This document shows positions 1-9,074 of a stretch of 27,245 bases of DNA, one piece after another; the stretch's first letter is position 1, and every line of letters begins with the position of its first letter. The notes beneath the pieces were generated by a model. It made no database searches. It was given only the letters and a program-made list of their open reading frames with translations, and was not told the DNA's origin. This DNA is from CAZGMN01 sp964645765. GTDB taxonomy: Bacteria > Acidobacteriota > Aminicenantia > Aminicenantales > Aminicenantaceae. The stretch covers positions 1-27,245 of the forward strand of contig CAZYBE010000038.1 in the NCBI GenBank assembly GCA_964645765.1. Reading direction: 5' to 3'. A program made the translations under genes and the position numbers.

Positions 1-1593
1 CATAAAGCCGATGATCTTGAAGGGAGAGAGGATTTTTTTCTCTTTTTCCTCAAACAGGAACGGCTTCTGAAGGTCTGAGAAAAACTCTTTCACACGCTCC
101 TGCTCCTCTTTAGGAGTGGGCTTGGTCACAGTCCCCAGCCACATGCCGATAATGGTCGCGGCCACACTCAAGATAGTGGCCGCTGAATTCCAGTAGCTTC
201 GAAGCCAGATATCAAGCCTTGGGTTGGCTTTCATCCGATCAGCATAAACCGGGATAAGAAAGAAATTCGTCAAGACCAGAACAACCCCGACTGCTGAGCC
301 GGCAATAACGCCCCAGAGAGTCCCCCGAGCGTTGAATTTCTTGAACAACAGGCCGAAGATAAGCGGAATCATGATTGCCGGGCCGAAGGCGCTGAAGACG
401 CGGAACATGATGTCCATCAGATTGAATCCTTTTAGGGCATTGAACAAGATGGCAAACAAGACAATCACAACTCCGACAACTATTGTAAAAGTCCTTCCCA
501 TGAAGACTTCCTCTTTTTCCGAGAGCCCGGGCTTGATTTTTCTCTTGTAAAAATCCCGGGTCAAGACTCCGGAAAGGGTGTTGAACTCTGAGCCGAGGGT
601 TGACATGGTCGAGCTGATAACTGAAGCCAGAATGAAGCCCATCAGGCCCGCAGGCAAGATTCTCATAGATATGATGGCATAAACTTCCTTGGCATTCTCT
701 ATGCCTGGGATTAAAACTCGAGCCGCAAGCCCTGGAAAGAAAAAGATGGGAGGCATGATGAACATCAACAAGGCAATCCACCAGACCATCTTTCGCGTTT
801 CTTTTTCGCTCTTAAGAGTATTGTACTTCTGGACAAGGGCCCAGCTGGCGCTGTAGGTGAGGAAGGTAATGATAAAGACCGTAAAAATTAAATATGACCA
901 GCCATAGGGCTCTGGTGCAGGGTTCAGAAATCCCGGCGGAAATTTTTTTATAAGCTCGCCTAAGTTTCCTACCTTGCCCAGCGTCAAAATAAAAAGCGAG
1001 ATCGTTGCTACGGCCAGGATTGAGAAATTGACAAAATCGATGACTACGACTGCCATCTGTCCACCCAAGAACGAATAAAGAATCATGATGATGCCGATGA
1101 TGACCATAAAATGAATGATGTTTATTCCCAGGCCGCGGAGGGCGACGGCAAAGATGATTGAGGTCGAGAGTATCTTCAGGCCGTTGTCGAACATCCTCAG
1201 CGGCAGGCCAGTCCAGACAAAGACCTGGTGGACAGTTGTGTTGTAGCGCCGCTCCATGAATCCCAGAGGTGTAATGATTCTTGCCCGGCGCCAGAGGTGA
1301 GCGATAAAATATCCTCCTAAAAGGATGCAAAGCGGCGAAACCCAGAGAATGACAATGGCCACGATTCCGTATTTATAGGCGATTTCGTTGTAAATCACGA
1401 AAAGCAGGGCACTGAACGAGGCTTTATAGAAAGATGTGCCGGCCAGCCACCAGGGCATGATGTTTCCTGCGGCAAAATAATCCTTGGATTGGCGGATGTA
1501 GCGGGCAAAATAAAGGCCGACTGAGACGACGACCGCAAAATAGGCCAGGATGACCAAATAATCAGGGAGCTGAATGCTCAAAGTCTCCTGCAT
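1..1593 (-). CDS. Sodium:solute symporter (SSS family), C-terminus beyond window
   Basis: The frame is open for 531 codons with no stop down to base 1, so the C-terminus lies outside the window. The ATG at 1593 is preceded by a strong ribosome binding site (AGGAGGG, 5 nt spacing). The product starts MQETLSIQLPDYLVILAYFA and carries about a dozen hydrophobic segments. It has the early SSS pattern (a glycine-rich helix, then RQSKDYFAAGNIMPWW) and a later G-E/S-E-F-N-T-L-S-G-V-x-T-R-D-F-Y segment typical of the family. SSS proteins import sugars, sugar acids, amino acids or other organic solutes with Na+ across the inner membrane. The substrate cannot be read from the sequence. The neighbouring lyase, epimerase and sugar-acid enzymes suggest a sugar or uronate product, which is an inference. 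It lies 120 bp downstream of the exported protein gene 1714-3840 on the same strand and is probably co-transcribed with it. Confidence 0.9.
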   Translation of the reverse strand, partial: MQETLSIQLPDYLVILAYFAVVVSVGLYFARYIRQSKDYFAAGNIMPWWLAGTSFYKASFSALLFVIYNEIAYKYGIVAIVILWVSPLCILLGGYFIAHLWRRARIITPLGFMERRYNTTVHQVFVWTGLPLRMFDNGLKILSTSIIFAVALRGLGINIIHFMVIIGIIMILYSFLGGQMAVVVIDFVNFSILAVATISLFILTLGKVGNLGELIKKFPPGFLNPAPEPYGWSYLIFTVFIITFLTYSASWALVQKYNTLKSEKETRKMVWWIALLMFIMPPIFFFPGLAARVLIPGIENAKEVYAIISMRILPAGLMGFILASVISSTMSTLGSEFNTLSGVLTRDFYKRKIKPGLSEKEEVFMGRTFTIVVGVVIVLFAILFNALKGFNLMDIMFRVFSAFGPAIMIPLIFGLLFKKFNARGTLWGVIAGSAVGVVLVLTNFFLIPVYADRMKANPRLDIWLRSYWNSAATILSVAATIIGMWLGTVTKPTPKEEQERVKEFFSDLQKPFLFEEKEKKILSPFKIIGFM

Positions 1594-1713
1594 AATTCCC
1601 TCCTAAGCTTCGGATTGGAACCTTAGGGCAGCATTTGTGAATCTTTTATCCATCAAACGCAAGGCTATTTATCTCTGATTATCCTATTTGGACGAAAATT
1701 TCAAACAGTAGTA

Positions 1714-3840
1714 TTATCTAACAATAAATGCCTCGATCTCTCCCCTTTTGGAAAATTTAACAGATTTTATCTTCTTGACCTTCTTCTCGCCTGCCGCTTT
1801 AAGATAGATTGAATTGAGCTTTTCCAGAGCCGGAACAGAGCCCCTGAAAACCTCAACCGTGAAATTTATTCTTTCTCTTGAAGCACGCTTCTTTCTGTTG
1901 CTCAAAGAGTTGTGGATGTCAACCCAAGCATTGCAGAGGGTAAAGACGGGTGTTGTCCCTTCAGAAAGCTCAAAATCTCCGCGGCGGAAGAGGATATTGC
2001 CGCACTCTGTGTTGTTGCCCAGAATCCAGACACTGCCGTCAGAAACATCCGGCACTTTAGAGCCTGGACCCTCTCTTTTGACATACTCAGAATAATAGCC
2101 AAGCTTTTCTGGTTCTAAAATGGTCTGAAACTTGTGGTCCCAGGCTCCTGCTCCGACTCGGTCGAAGACTCCTTCCTTGGTGAGAAAGGAAACATCTCGA
2201 TAATGAAAATTTCGGCGGTAAACGCTCTCGAATGGATATAAATCGCAGTACTCAAGCTCAGTCCAGCGCTGGACGTCATCCAGAGGAATAAACTCCGCCT
2301 TTATATCAAATGTTATTTTTCCTGTCTCGTAGGGAACCAGGCAGGTGTAGGTTGAAAGACCAGTTCCCTGAAGATTGACCCCGGTCAGAGTGAACCGAAT
2401 ATTCTCCGGACCGTTCTCTTCTATCTGAAAACGTCGGATGTGGTTCATAAAGGTCGCAGAGTTTACACCGTTTTTCATCCAATAAAGAGGCAGCTTGAAA
2501 AAGGCATAATCACTTTTTCCNNNNNNNNNNNNNNNNNNNNNNNNNNNNNNNNNNNNNNNNNNNNNNNNNNNNNNNNNNNNNNNNNNNNNNNNNNNNNNNN
2601 NNNNNNNNNNNNNNNNNNNNACCATCGGGTCCTCTATCAGGTCGCCATCGTTCATCAGACTGAAAGGAACAGGCTCATCGTTAACTCTTATGACATACGC
2701 ACCCTTGCCTTTGAGGTTCCAGAGGCGAAGGAGGATCGGCCTGTCCGCCGCTTCTTGAGTGCAGTCAAAAGTCAGGTCAACATCACCGCCTCGAGAATCG
2801 ACTTCGTAAATTCCTTCAATCTCGTTATAAAATCTAAAATCGCCTTTCTCGACAATAGGCTTGATCGGGTTTTTAAAATTTTCCCAGAGCATTTCGGTAT
2901 TATCTCTCGTCTTGCCTAAAAAAATGGCCATGATTCCGTTAAAACTCTGATAGGCGCCCTCTGGAATCTCGGTTGGTTCTTTATTGACCCATAAGAGTGA
3001 TAAATTTTTTAAGCCGGACTTAGAAAAATTTGCTTCAAGCCCTGGGCTCTTATTCATCTTCCATCCTAAGGGATATCCTCTCTGGCTGATCCAGGGCGGC
3101 CACTTCTCATAGAGCTCATCAGTTTCAGGATTCCTGTCAACCTCTCTCAAATGAGAAAATCTTGGATACAGGTTTCGAAGCCAGCCGATTTTAACTGCGG
3201 CGCTCCCCTTCCCGAAGACTGTTAGATGAAAATCATCTTTCTCCTCGCCAAAGCTTTCAAAATATCTTCCTTCTTCAGAAGAAATTGTCTTTCCCTTGAC
3301 TGCTAATTTATTTAGCTTCTCAGGAAATTCAGCCATGAAGCCTGCCCTTGTAATCCGGGCAGCCGGGCTTAAATAATCGATGTAAAGGCTTGGAACAAGA
3401 TGGATGCGTTCATCATAGAAATATATATCCAGAGTTCCTGTGCCATAGGGACGGCCATTCGAAGAGCACATGGAGAAGAAGACCCGTGCCGCCACATGAG
3501 TCGGGCCCTGGGATATAATCTGAAGCTTTGGATTCGGGTCAAAGGCTTGGTCGAGCAGAATTGTCTGGCCCTTTAAGTTCAATTCAACTTGAAACGAAGC
3601 ATTCAGGATAACAGCATTGTCTTTAGAACCTATTTCTTGCGAAGGCGCTTGCCTGATTATCGAAAAGCTCATTCCCTTCGAGCTGTCGATAAGAATATAT
3701 GTATCTTTGCTGCTTAATATGTGAAACTTGCCGGAATGGGTGACAGGCGTATTGATTATCGAGCATGGAATTAAAAAATCATTAGCGCCAGCCACTCCTG
3801 AGCCCATCATCACTAATAGTGCAAAAATAATCCTTCTCAT
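1714..3840 (-). CDS. Large exported protein of unknown family, interrupted by an assembly gap
   Basis: I do not recognise the family. The chosen ATG at 3840 has AGGAGG 8 nt upstream and directly opens a Sec signal peptide (MRRIIFALLVMMGSGVAGA). The upstream in-frame ATG at 3864 would add eight charged residues ahead of it and overlaps the ribosome binding site region. The mature part, roughly 690 residues, is rich in beta-type sequence with many aromatic residues and contains no membrane helix. A 100-N gap falls in the middle at 2521-2620. The frame is the same on both sides if the gap is really 100 bp, but the true length is unknown. It is encoded divergently from the barrel and lyase genes and just upstream of the symporter, so a role in binding or processing the same extracellular substrate is plausible but unproven. 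Confidence 0.75.
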   Translation of the reverse strand: MRRIIFALLVMMGSGVAGANDFLIPCSIINTPVTHSGKFHILSSKDTYILIDSSKGMSFSIIRQAPSQEIGSKDNAVILNASFQVELNLKGQTILLDQAFDPNPKLQIISQGPTHVAARVFFSMCSSNGRPYGTGTLDIYFYDERIHLVPSLYIDYLSPAARITRAGFMAEFPEKLNKLAVKGKTISSEEGRYFESFGEEKDDFHLTVFGKGSAAVKIGWLRNLYPRFSHLREVDRNPETDELYEKWPPWISQRGYPLGWKMNKSPGLEANFSKSGLKNLSLLWVNKEPTEIPEGAYQSFNGIMAIFLGKTRDNTEMLWENFKNPIKPIVEKGDFRFYNEIEGIYEVDSRGGDVDLTFDCTQEAADRPILLRLWNLKGKGAYVIRVNDEPVPFSLMNDGDLIEDPMXXXXXXXXXXXXXXXXXXXXXXXXXXXXXXXXXXGKSDYAFFKLPLYWMKNGVNSATFMNHIRRFQIEENGPENIRFTLTGVNLQGTGLSTYTCLVPYETGKITFDIKAEFIPLDDVQRWTELEYCDLYPFESVYRRNFHYRDVSFLTKEGVFDRVGAGAWDHKFQTILEPEKLGYYSEYVKREGPGSKVPDVSDGSVWILGNNTECGNILFRRGDFELSEGTTPVFTLCNAWVDIHNSLSNRKKRASRERINFTVEVFRGSVPALEKLNSIYLKAAGEKKVKKIKSVKFSKRGEIEAFIVR
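2521..2620. other. Assembly gap of 100 N inside a coding region
   Basis: Exactly 100 undetermined bases, the usual scaffolding placeholder, so the real distance is unknown. The flanking reading frames agree if the true length leaves remainder 1 on division by 3, which 100 does. Confidence 0.99.
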
Positions 3841-3909
3841 GAGAACCTCCTCTTTCTCAAACAAGAAATATCATTATTTTACAACTATTTACTCTGTGAC
3901 CTAAATTTT

Positions 3910-3938
3910 TATATACGCCTCTGCGCAATTTTACACAA
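3910..3938 (-). promoter_or_regulatory. Possible sigma70-type promoter for the 1714-3840 gene
   Basis: On the minus strand TTGTGT (3938-3933) is followed after 17 nt by TATATA (3915-3910), about 70 nt upstream of the ATG at 3840. It would be divergent to the promoter at 3970-3999. The -35 match is only partial. Confidence 0.35.
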
Positions 3939-3969
3939 AAATATTGACACTACCAACTCGTTCAAAAAA

Positions 3970-3999
3970 TTGACATTTAACAGAAAGTCATAATAGAAT
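3970..3999 (+). promoter_or_regulatory. Sigma70-type promoter for the outer-membrane barrel gene
   Basis: TTGACA (3970-3975), an 18-nt spacer and TAGAAT (3994-3999). The expected start point is near 4006, giving a leader of about 20 nt before the ATG at 4026. A second TTGACA lies at 3944-3949 but has no well-placed -10 partner. Confidence 0.6.
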
Positions 4000-4025
4000 T
4001 AATATATAAATGAGGGGAGATTGAA

Positions 4026-4706
4026 ATGAAAAAATATATGACAATTTTTCTAGTTTTCTTTTTTCTCTCCGGAGCTTATGCCCAGCAGTTAAAAATTCTT
4101 GGTGGGCCGATGATTTCAAACTATAGCGAGAGGTGGCCAAGAGAAGTCTATTGGCTTCAAAATGCTGGTTTCTTTCGAAATCCCTTTCAGAACAGTAAAA
4201 CAGGATTTCTTGCAGGCGTAGGAATTGAATTGGCGTCTGAAAAAAATGTAGCCATTGAAATTGATGGACTGTATTTCCATAAGGGCAGCTCTTTTTTATA
4301 TTTTCCCATTTGGCCCCCAGCAACCAGACCAACAAAAGAAATATATGATATGCAGGGAGTTAGCTTTCCTATATTGCTCAAAATAAAACCTATTCCTCGT
4401 CCATTTCCTTATATTCTCGGCGGCGTCGAGCTTTCGTTTATCTTCTCTCATGCAAGAGTTATTAAAGAGGCAGAAGCATCTTTAAACCAAGGAATATGGG
4501 AAAACATATCTGAAAATACAGAAAAAGCTGATTTTGGGCTTGTTTTTGGAATTGGCTTTGAGATGAAGGTATCAAAGGCTCTATTCTTTTTTGAAGGAAG
4601 GTATAATCTTGGTCAAGAAAACCTCTATAAAGGGCATGTGTATATTACTGAGCGCACCACAATAAAAACCTGTGCTCTGGAAATATTAACAGGATTCAAG
4701 ATTTAA
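4026..4706 (+). CDS. Outer-membrane beta-barrel protein (small porin-like), 226 aa
   Basis: The ATG at 4026 is preceded by GGGGAGA and begins a Sec signal peptide (MKKYMTIFLVFFFLSGAYA, probably cleaved before QQL). The rest shows alternating hydrophobic/polar strands rich in glycine and aromatic residues, for example GFLAGVGIELASEKNVAIEI and FGLVFGIGFEMKVSKALFFF. It ends in a strand-like segment with a final hydrophobic residue (LEILTGFKI). This is the general layout of 8- to 10-strand barrels such as the OmpW/outer_membrane_beta-barrel groups. It has its own promoter (3970-3999) and lies between the divergent exported-protein gene and the catabolic operon. It may be a component of the same envelope system or simply a neighbour. 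Confidence 0.7.
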   Translation: MKKYMTIFLVFFFLSGAYAQQLKILGGPMISNYSERWPREVYWLQNAGFFRNPFQNSKTGFLAGVGIELASEKNVAIEIDGLYFHKGSSFLYFPIWPPATRPTKEIYDMQGVSFPILLKIKPIPRPFPYILGGVELSFIFSHARVIKEAEASLNQGIWENISENTEKADFGLVFGIGFEMKVSKALFFFEGRYNLGQENLYKGHVYITERTTIKTCALEILTGFKI

Positions 4707-5061
4707 AAAGTTATTGATAACTTCTTATAAGGATTTCTTTTCGGCGTTCTTCACAATTCCCTAACACTTCACCTCGATTTTCATCCTTATATAGCTAATC
4801 TCATCTCAGCGTTGACAATATCCTATTCTGTGATTAGAATCCCTCCAAGTGGGAATTTTGAAGATCTTATTCTTTAATACAAATTTCTCTCTTTGCCTTC
4901 TCCTATCAATCGCCTCATCTTTTACTTCCTTAGCCAGAAAGAATTAAGAGATTTGATGAGAATCGGCAAGACAAAAATGATTCATAAAATTCAAATAGAT
5001 TTTAATTTTACGAAATAATGCTTTACTGAAAAAACCATAATTTTAGATCAGGAGAAGGAAA
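4707..5061 (+). other. Intergenic region with the catabolic operon promoter and a long leader
   Basis: There is no credible gene in these 355 bases. A short weak inverted repeat (AAGTTA/TAACTT, 4-nt loop) follows the barrel gene without a T-tract, so it is not a convincing terminator. A good promoter lies at 4812-4840, and about 215 nt of AT-rich leader follow up to the RraA-like gene. A weak CTCATC/GATGAG pairing is possible within this leader, but I recognise no riboswitch. Confidence 0.5.
4812..4840 (+). promoter_or_regulatory. Sigma70-type promoter for the RraA-heparinase operon
   Basis: TTGACA (4812-4817), a 17-nt spacer and TAGAAT (4835-4840): a perfect -35, a one-mismatch -10 and ideal spacing. 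It uses the same -10 hexamer as the promoter at 3970-3999. The predicted start near 4847 leaves a leader of about 215 nt before the ATG at 5062. Confidence 0.6.
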
Positions 5062-5733
5062 ATGGAATTCAAAGATGAGATTGAGATGTTCAAATTCATG
5101 GAAGAGTATTTTTATAGCGAAGCGCTTTCCGATATCCTGGACGAAATGGGCTATCTCGAGTGCGCTGCAAGCCCTCAGGCCATGATCAAGCCCCTTTTTC
5201 CGCAGGCCGTCTGCGCCGGCAGGGTGAGAACTCTGCTCAATGCAGCGGCCAGGACAGGCCGCGAGGACCCTTATAAGAAAGCGATAGAATTGATGGACAG
5301 CATCAAGCCCGGAGATGTCGCAGTCGCCACCTCAAAAAAGCCTTTGGAGACAGGAATCATGGGCGAGCTTTCAGCAACAGCGATGCGCTCGCGGGATGCA
5401 AGGGGCTGCCTTGTGGACGGCTGCACAAGGGATGCGCGCAAGATCATCCAGATGCAGTTCCCGACATTTGCCAAGGGATTTTCTCCCATCGACACCACTG
5501 ACCGGGCAGCAGTTGTCGACTATGACTGCCCGATAATCTTTGGACGGAGAAAAATATTCCCCCGGCAGATTGTCTTCGCCGACCTGGATGGAATCATCTT
5601 CATTCCCAAAGAAATCGAGAAAGAAGTCATCCAGAAGGCTGCAGAAAAGGTTGAAGTTGAAAAGAAGGTTCGGAAGGAGCTGGCAGAAGGGAAAAGAGTC
5701 CGGGATGTCTGGGATAAATACCATGTCTTGTGA
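5062..5733 (+). CDS. RraA-family protein, probable aldolase/oxaloacetate decarboxylase-like enzyme
   Basis: A 223-aa cytoplasmic protein with no signal peptide. The ATG follows AGGAGAAGGA. It matches the RraA/dimethylmenaquinone methyltransferase-like fold (Pfam PF03737): an N-terminal SDILDEMG segment, GELSATAM at about 101-108, and VDGCTRDARKI with the Arg123-Asp124 pair that lines the metal/oxalate site in characterised 4-hydroxy-4-methyl-2-oxoglutarate aldolases. At 223 aa it is closer to these aldolases than to E. coli RraA (161 aa), an RNase E inhibitor, so an enzyme cleaving a 2-oxo acid to pyruvate is favoured. It opens the plus-strand catabolic series, 58 bp before the lyase. The exact substrate is unknown. 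A late step in breakdown of a sugar-acid product is an inference from context. Confidence 0.8.
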   Translation: MEFKDEIEMFKFMEEYFYSEALSDILDEMGYLECAASPQAMIKPLFPQAVCAGRVRTLLNAAARTGREDPYKKAIELMDSIKPGDVAVATSKKPLETGIMGELSATAMRSRDARGCLVDGCTRDARKIIQMQFPTFAKGFSPIDTTDRAAVVDYDCPIIFGRRKIFPRQIVFADLDGIIFIPKEIEKEVIQKAAEKVEVEKKVRKELAEGKRVRDVWDKYHVL

Positions 5734-5791
5734 GAAAAGAGAAAGAGAGGGAAGACGGCGTAAAGAGGTTCAAAAATAAGGAGGTTTTTTC

Positions 5792-8700
5792 ATGAAAAAA
5801 CTCATTCTCTTGCTGAGCATGATGATAATGACCTTCTCCTTAGCTCTGACAATCTCTTTGCCCGACAATCTTGAGCCGGAAAAAAACCTTGAAGTTTTTA
5901 TCTACGAAGAAAACTTTGAATCCCGCGAGCTCAACGCCTGGGCTTCATATCCCCTCTGGCAGGATACAGCCTATGACCCCAATTTAAGGGTTGGGACAAT
6001 TGTCCCTGGCGACTCGAATATTTCTCTGATTCAAAAAGTCACTCCTTACACAAACGTCGACAATTACGCAGGAGCCCAAAAAAAGCTCGACATGTACCTT
6101 GTGCCAGGGTCTTCGATAAAGCTCAGGTATTATTTAAAGACACAACTGCGAGCAGAATTCTTCAAAATCAGGATTGCAGCCGGAAGCAACGGAAAAATCG
6201 ACTTCACAATTTCCAACCCTTCAAGCAATAGCTGGGAATGGGTCGAAGCTCGCTACGAAGATTTTATAAAAGAAAATCAAAAACTTGCCGGAAAAAAAAT
6301 CAAGGCCAATGCTCTGGCAGTTCTGGTCAAATTCCCAAACGCAGACCCGGCCATGTCCATCTATTTGGGGTTGGATGATATAACCTTCAAAGGCGCCAGG
6401 ATTTTTCCTTTCGAGTTCATCGAGCCAAAGGTTTTCAATCTCTCTGAATGGAAGCCCTATATTCCTCAGCGCCATTATTTTCGAGGCGATATATTCTCAT
6501 TAAAAGGGAAATGGCCGGTTGAGGCCAACCGGGTTGAAGTCAAGATTGTCAATTTTGCTGACAGGTCCAAAACAATTTTTAAATCTTTCCTGAAAAAAAT
6601 AAAAAACGAATGGCAGCTTGAAGGAATCAAGCTTTCTTTCCCAGAAGGGCTGTACCTGGCAGAGCTCAACGCTTACAAAAATAAAGATAAAATTTCAGAT
6701 ACTGAGTTCACAATCTACATTGAACCTAAAAGTATCGGGAAAAATCATCCCCGGCTCTGGTTTGACAGCGCCGGAAAAAATTGGCTCAAAGCGCGGCTGA
6801 GAGAAGAAAGATTTAAAGGGGTTGTTGAAGCCATTATCAGCAATGCCAAGGAAGTCAGGGGAAAAAATCCAATCGGCAGCATCCTGTTCGATGTGGACCA
6901 ATTCCCAGCCGATGAGCCTTTGATTGGAAATGTCCCCCGCTCAATCTATCCCTGGTTTGAGCGAATAAGGCTCTGGCAGAAAGGACTGTACAACAGCTCG
7001 CTCGCCTACAGCTTGCTCGAGGACAGAGAAGCAGGCGAATACGGCAAAGCCCTGCTTTTAAAGCTCAGCCAATTCCCTTTCTGGGTCCATCCCTGGTTTA
7101 AAAACCGGGGCCAGCATATCTATTATCCTGTCGGAGAGCTGGGCATGGATGTTGCCCTCGCCTACGACCTGCTCTACGAGCTCATGGATGAAAGCCAAAG
7201 GAAATCAGTCCAGGAGGCAATGCTGAAGAATGTCATCATCGCCTGCCATCAGGGCTATGTCGAAGACAACCTGGTCACCAGCAACACTTCCAACTGGGTT
7301 GCTCACATCACCGGCAGCTCGCTGATGAGTCAGGCGGCAATATACGGAGACAACACTGAGATTGGAAATCTTGAGCCTTATTTCACCGGAGTCATGATGA
7401 AGATCCATGACTTCATCCAGAAGGCTTTTGGCCATGACGGCGGCTATGGCGAAAGCTACGGCTATAATGAGTTTACGATGTTGTCCCTCTCCAAAGCTCT
7501 GCCTGCTGTGGAGAATGTTTTCAAGGTCGACCTCTCGGAGAATTTGAACGGCTCTTACAGGGATATTGCCTGGCAAGGTCTCATCAAGTCTAAGCTCTTC
7601 TTCCATTTCGGCGATTCAGGAGGAAACCTGGGGCCGCTTACAAACTGGGCCTGGCTGCTTCGAAAGAACAAAGACCCGCTTTTAGGGTGGCTCTATCATT
7701 TTTTGAAGAAAGAAGAGACTTTGGTTGACGCGCTCTACGAAACAGAGAATGCTCCCAGAAAAGACCCCTTTGGCGAGAATCCGGTCACGCTTTTCAAGGA
7801 TATCGGAACAACGATTTTCAAGAGCGGCTGGGAAAAGGACGACTTTGTCTTTGTGATGAGAAGCGGGGCATTCTTCAATCATCAGCACCTTGACCAGGGG
7901 ACTTTCTGGCTGGCAGATAGGGGAAATACCTTTATCGGGGAAAGGCACGGCAGCACTTATTACGATGACCCCATTTATCAGTCCCATTACACCCAGCCCA
8001 TCGCCCATTCCACCATTCTCGTCGGCCATAACCAGCAGAGCCAGAGGGTTGGAGATCCTCTTCGTTTTGCCCAAGGCTTTGACGACCATGCCTTTGTCTA
8101 TCATTTTCTTGACGGCTCAGCGGCCGCCTTCAGCTGCGGGGATATCGGAAAGCTGTATTGGGGTAAAGTCAAGGAGCTGGCCCGGAATGTTCTCTATCTC
8201 AAGCCGCGGACAATCCTGATGCTCGATACCGTTTTTCCGGCAGAGAAAGATGTTGATGTCACGATCCTCTATCAGACAGAACATCTCAAGGATATCCAGC
8301 CCGGGCAAGCCATGTCCAAAATTACGAAAGGGAAAAACATCCTTTTCATTAAACACCTTTATCCGGAAAAACCAGAGGTCAAAGCTGAGGAAACGCCGCA
8401 TTACATCAACACCCTTAAAAATGAGATGCCCTTGACAAAAGAAGGGATGCTCACAGTCACAGCCCGGACTATGGGTGAGCCCATGGTTATGGCCAACCTG
8501 CTCGGAACAGAAGGGATTGAAGAGCTGGCCGTTGAAAAAGGAGAGGGGTTTGTCTCGGGAAAATTTAAAGGAAGAGATTTTGCCTTTTCGACAAAGCCAG
8601 GCCATCCCTACCAAACTGCCGGCTTGACCACAGATGCTTTAGCCCTGACCTGGGATAAGGCAAAGATTTTCGCCGCGCTCTGCACCAGCCTCGACAGGGA

Positions 8701-8941
8701 TGGAAGATTGCTTTTTCAATCTCAAGTGCCGGTCACAGCAGAGGTTGGCGAAAAAAGTTTGAAATACTATCTCGCTGAATCGAGTATTGTTTCCATAGGT
8801 GTTTTCTCCAGACCGGCAAAAGTAATTCTGAACGGAAAGATAACAAAAGATTTCAAATACAATGAAGGCAAGAAGATAATAATTTTATCGCTTCCAGAAG
8901 GAGAAGGCTATATCGCTTTCGAGGCTCTTAAAAAGAAATAA
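5792..8941 (+). CDS. Exported heparinase II/III-like polysaccharide lyase, 1049 aa
   Basis: The ATG follows AAGGAGG and opens a Sec signal peptide (MKKLILLLSMMIMTFSLALT). Residues of about 35-215 look like a beta-sandwich carbohydrate-binding module, and about 215-310 like a second beta domain. HPRLWF near 320 then starts an alpha/alpha-toroid with N501-W-V-A-H505 and D549-GGYGESYGYNE. From about 660 comes the heparinase II/III C-terminal domain (Pfam PF07940), with NHQHLD (696-701), the metal-type Asp709 (WLADRG) and His739 (IAHST). In the family these His/Asp positions hold a structural zinc, and toroid Asn/His/Tyr residues catalyse beta-elimination of uronic-acid glycans (heparin/heparan, alginate, ulvan-like). 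The protein is longer than typical lyases (600-800 aa) because of the N-terminal modules. The substrate is not determinable. It follows the RraA gene by 58 bp. Confidence 0.85.
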   Translation: MKKLILLLSMMIMTFSLALTISLPDNLEPEKNLEVFIYEENFESRELNAWASYPLWQDTAYDPNLRVGTIVPGDSNISLIQKVTPYTNVDNYAGAQKKLDMYLVPGSSIKLRYYLKTQLRAEFFKIRIAAGSNGKIDFTISNPSSNSWEWVEARYEDFIKENQKLAGKKIKANALAVLVKFPNADPAMSIYLGLDDITFKGARIFPFEFIEPKVFNLSEWKPYIPQRHYFRGDIFSLKGKWPVEANRVEVKIVNFADRSKTIFKSFLKKIKNEWQLEGIKLSFPEGLYLAELNAYKNKDKISDTEFTIYIEPKSIGKNHPRLWFDSAGKNWLKARLREERFKGVVEAIISNAKEVRGKNPIGSILFDVDQFPADEPLIGNVPRSIYPWFERIRLWQKGLYNSSLAYSLLEDREAGEYGKALLLKLSQFPFWVHPWFKNRGQHIYYPVGELGMDVALAYDLLYELMDESQRKSVQEAMLKNVIIACHQGYVEDNLVTSNTSNWVAHITGSSLMSQAAIYGDNTEIGNLEPYFTGVMMKIHDFIQKAFGHDGGYGESYGYNEFTMLSLSKALPAVENVFKVDLSENLNGSYRDIAWQGLIKSKLFFHFGDSGGNLGPLTNWAWLLRKNKDPLLGWLYHFLKKEETLVDALYETENAPRKDPFGENPVTLFKDIGTTIFKSGWEKDDFVFVMRSGAFFNHQHLDQGTFWLADRGNTFIGERHGSTYYDDPIYQSHYTQPIAHSTILVGHNQQSQRVGDPLRFAQGFDDHAFVYHFLDGSAAAFSCGDIGKLYWGKVKELARNVLYLKPRTILMLDTVFPAEKDVDVTILYQTEHLKDIQPGQAMSKITKGKNILFIKHLYPEKPEVKAEETPHYINTLKNEMPLTKEGMLTVTARTMGEPMVMANLLGTEGIEELAVEKGEGFVSGKFKGRDFAFSTKPGHPYQTAGLTTDALALTWDKAKIFAALCTSLDRDGRLLFQSQVPVTAEVGEKSLKYYLAESSIVSIGVFSRPAKVILNGKITKDFKYNEGKKIIILSLPEGEGYIAFEALKKK

Positions 8942-9074
8942 GCATGAACGAAGCGAAAATAGAAGCTTTAGCCTTCCTGAGCCGCCTTTCGAGGGAAGCT
9001 CATTATGCCGGGCAGCGAGGATGGCCAAGCGATGCGAGTTACCGAGCTATATATTTCTCATCGGGGAGGACAGA

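Noticed and set aside
239..1330. Open frames of 180 and 172 codons on the minus strand and 72 codons on the plus strand within 239-1330
   Set aside because: They are other-frame shadows of the symporter gene, whose own frame has no stop within the window and encodes a clear SSS protein.
4707..4730. Inverted repeat AAGTTA/TAACTT after the barrel gene as a terminator
   Set aside because: Only 6 AT-rich pairs and no clean T-run follow.
8942..9074. Possible third copy of the structured repeat, and a hairpin TGAGC...GCTCA at 8978-9002
   Set aside because: Only scattered short similarities (CCTCGCTG on the minus strand); the P1, P2 and P3 helices and the tandem GA steps are absent. The hairpin is short, interrupted and lacks a T-tract.
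9021..9074. Earlier start for the AGE epimerase at 9021
   Set aside because: It has no ribosome binding site and would place charged and hydrophobic residues ahead of a good Tat signal that has GGGGAGG upstream.
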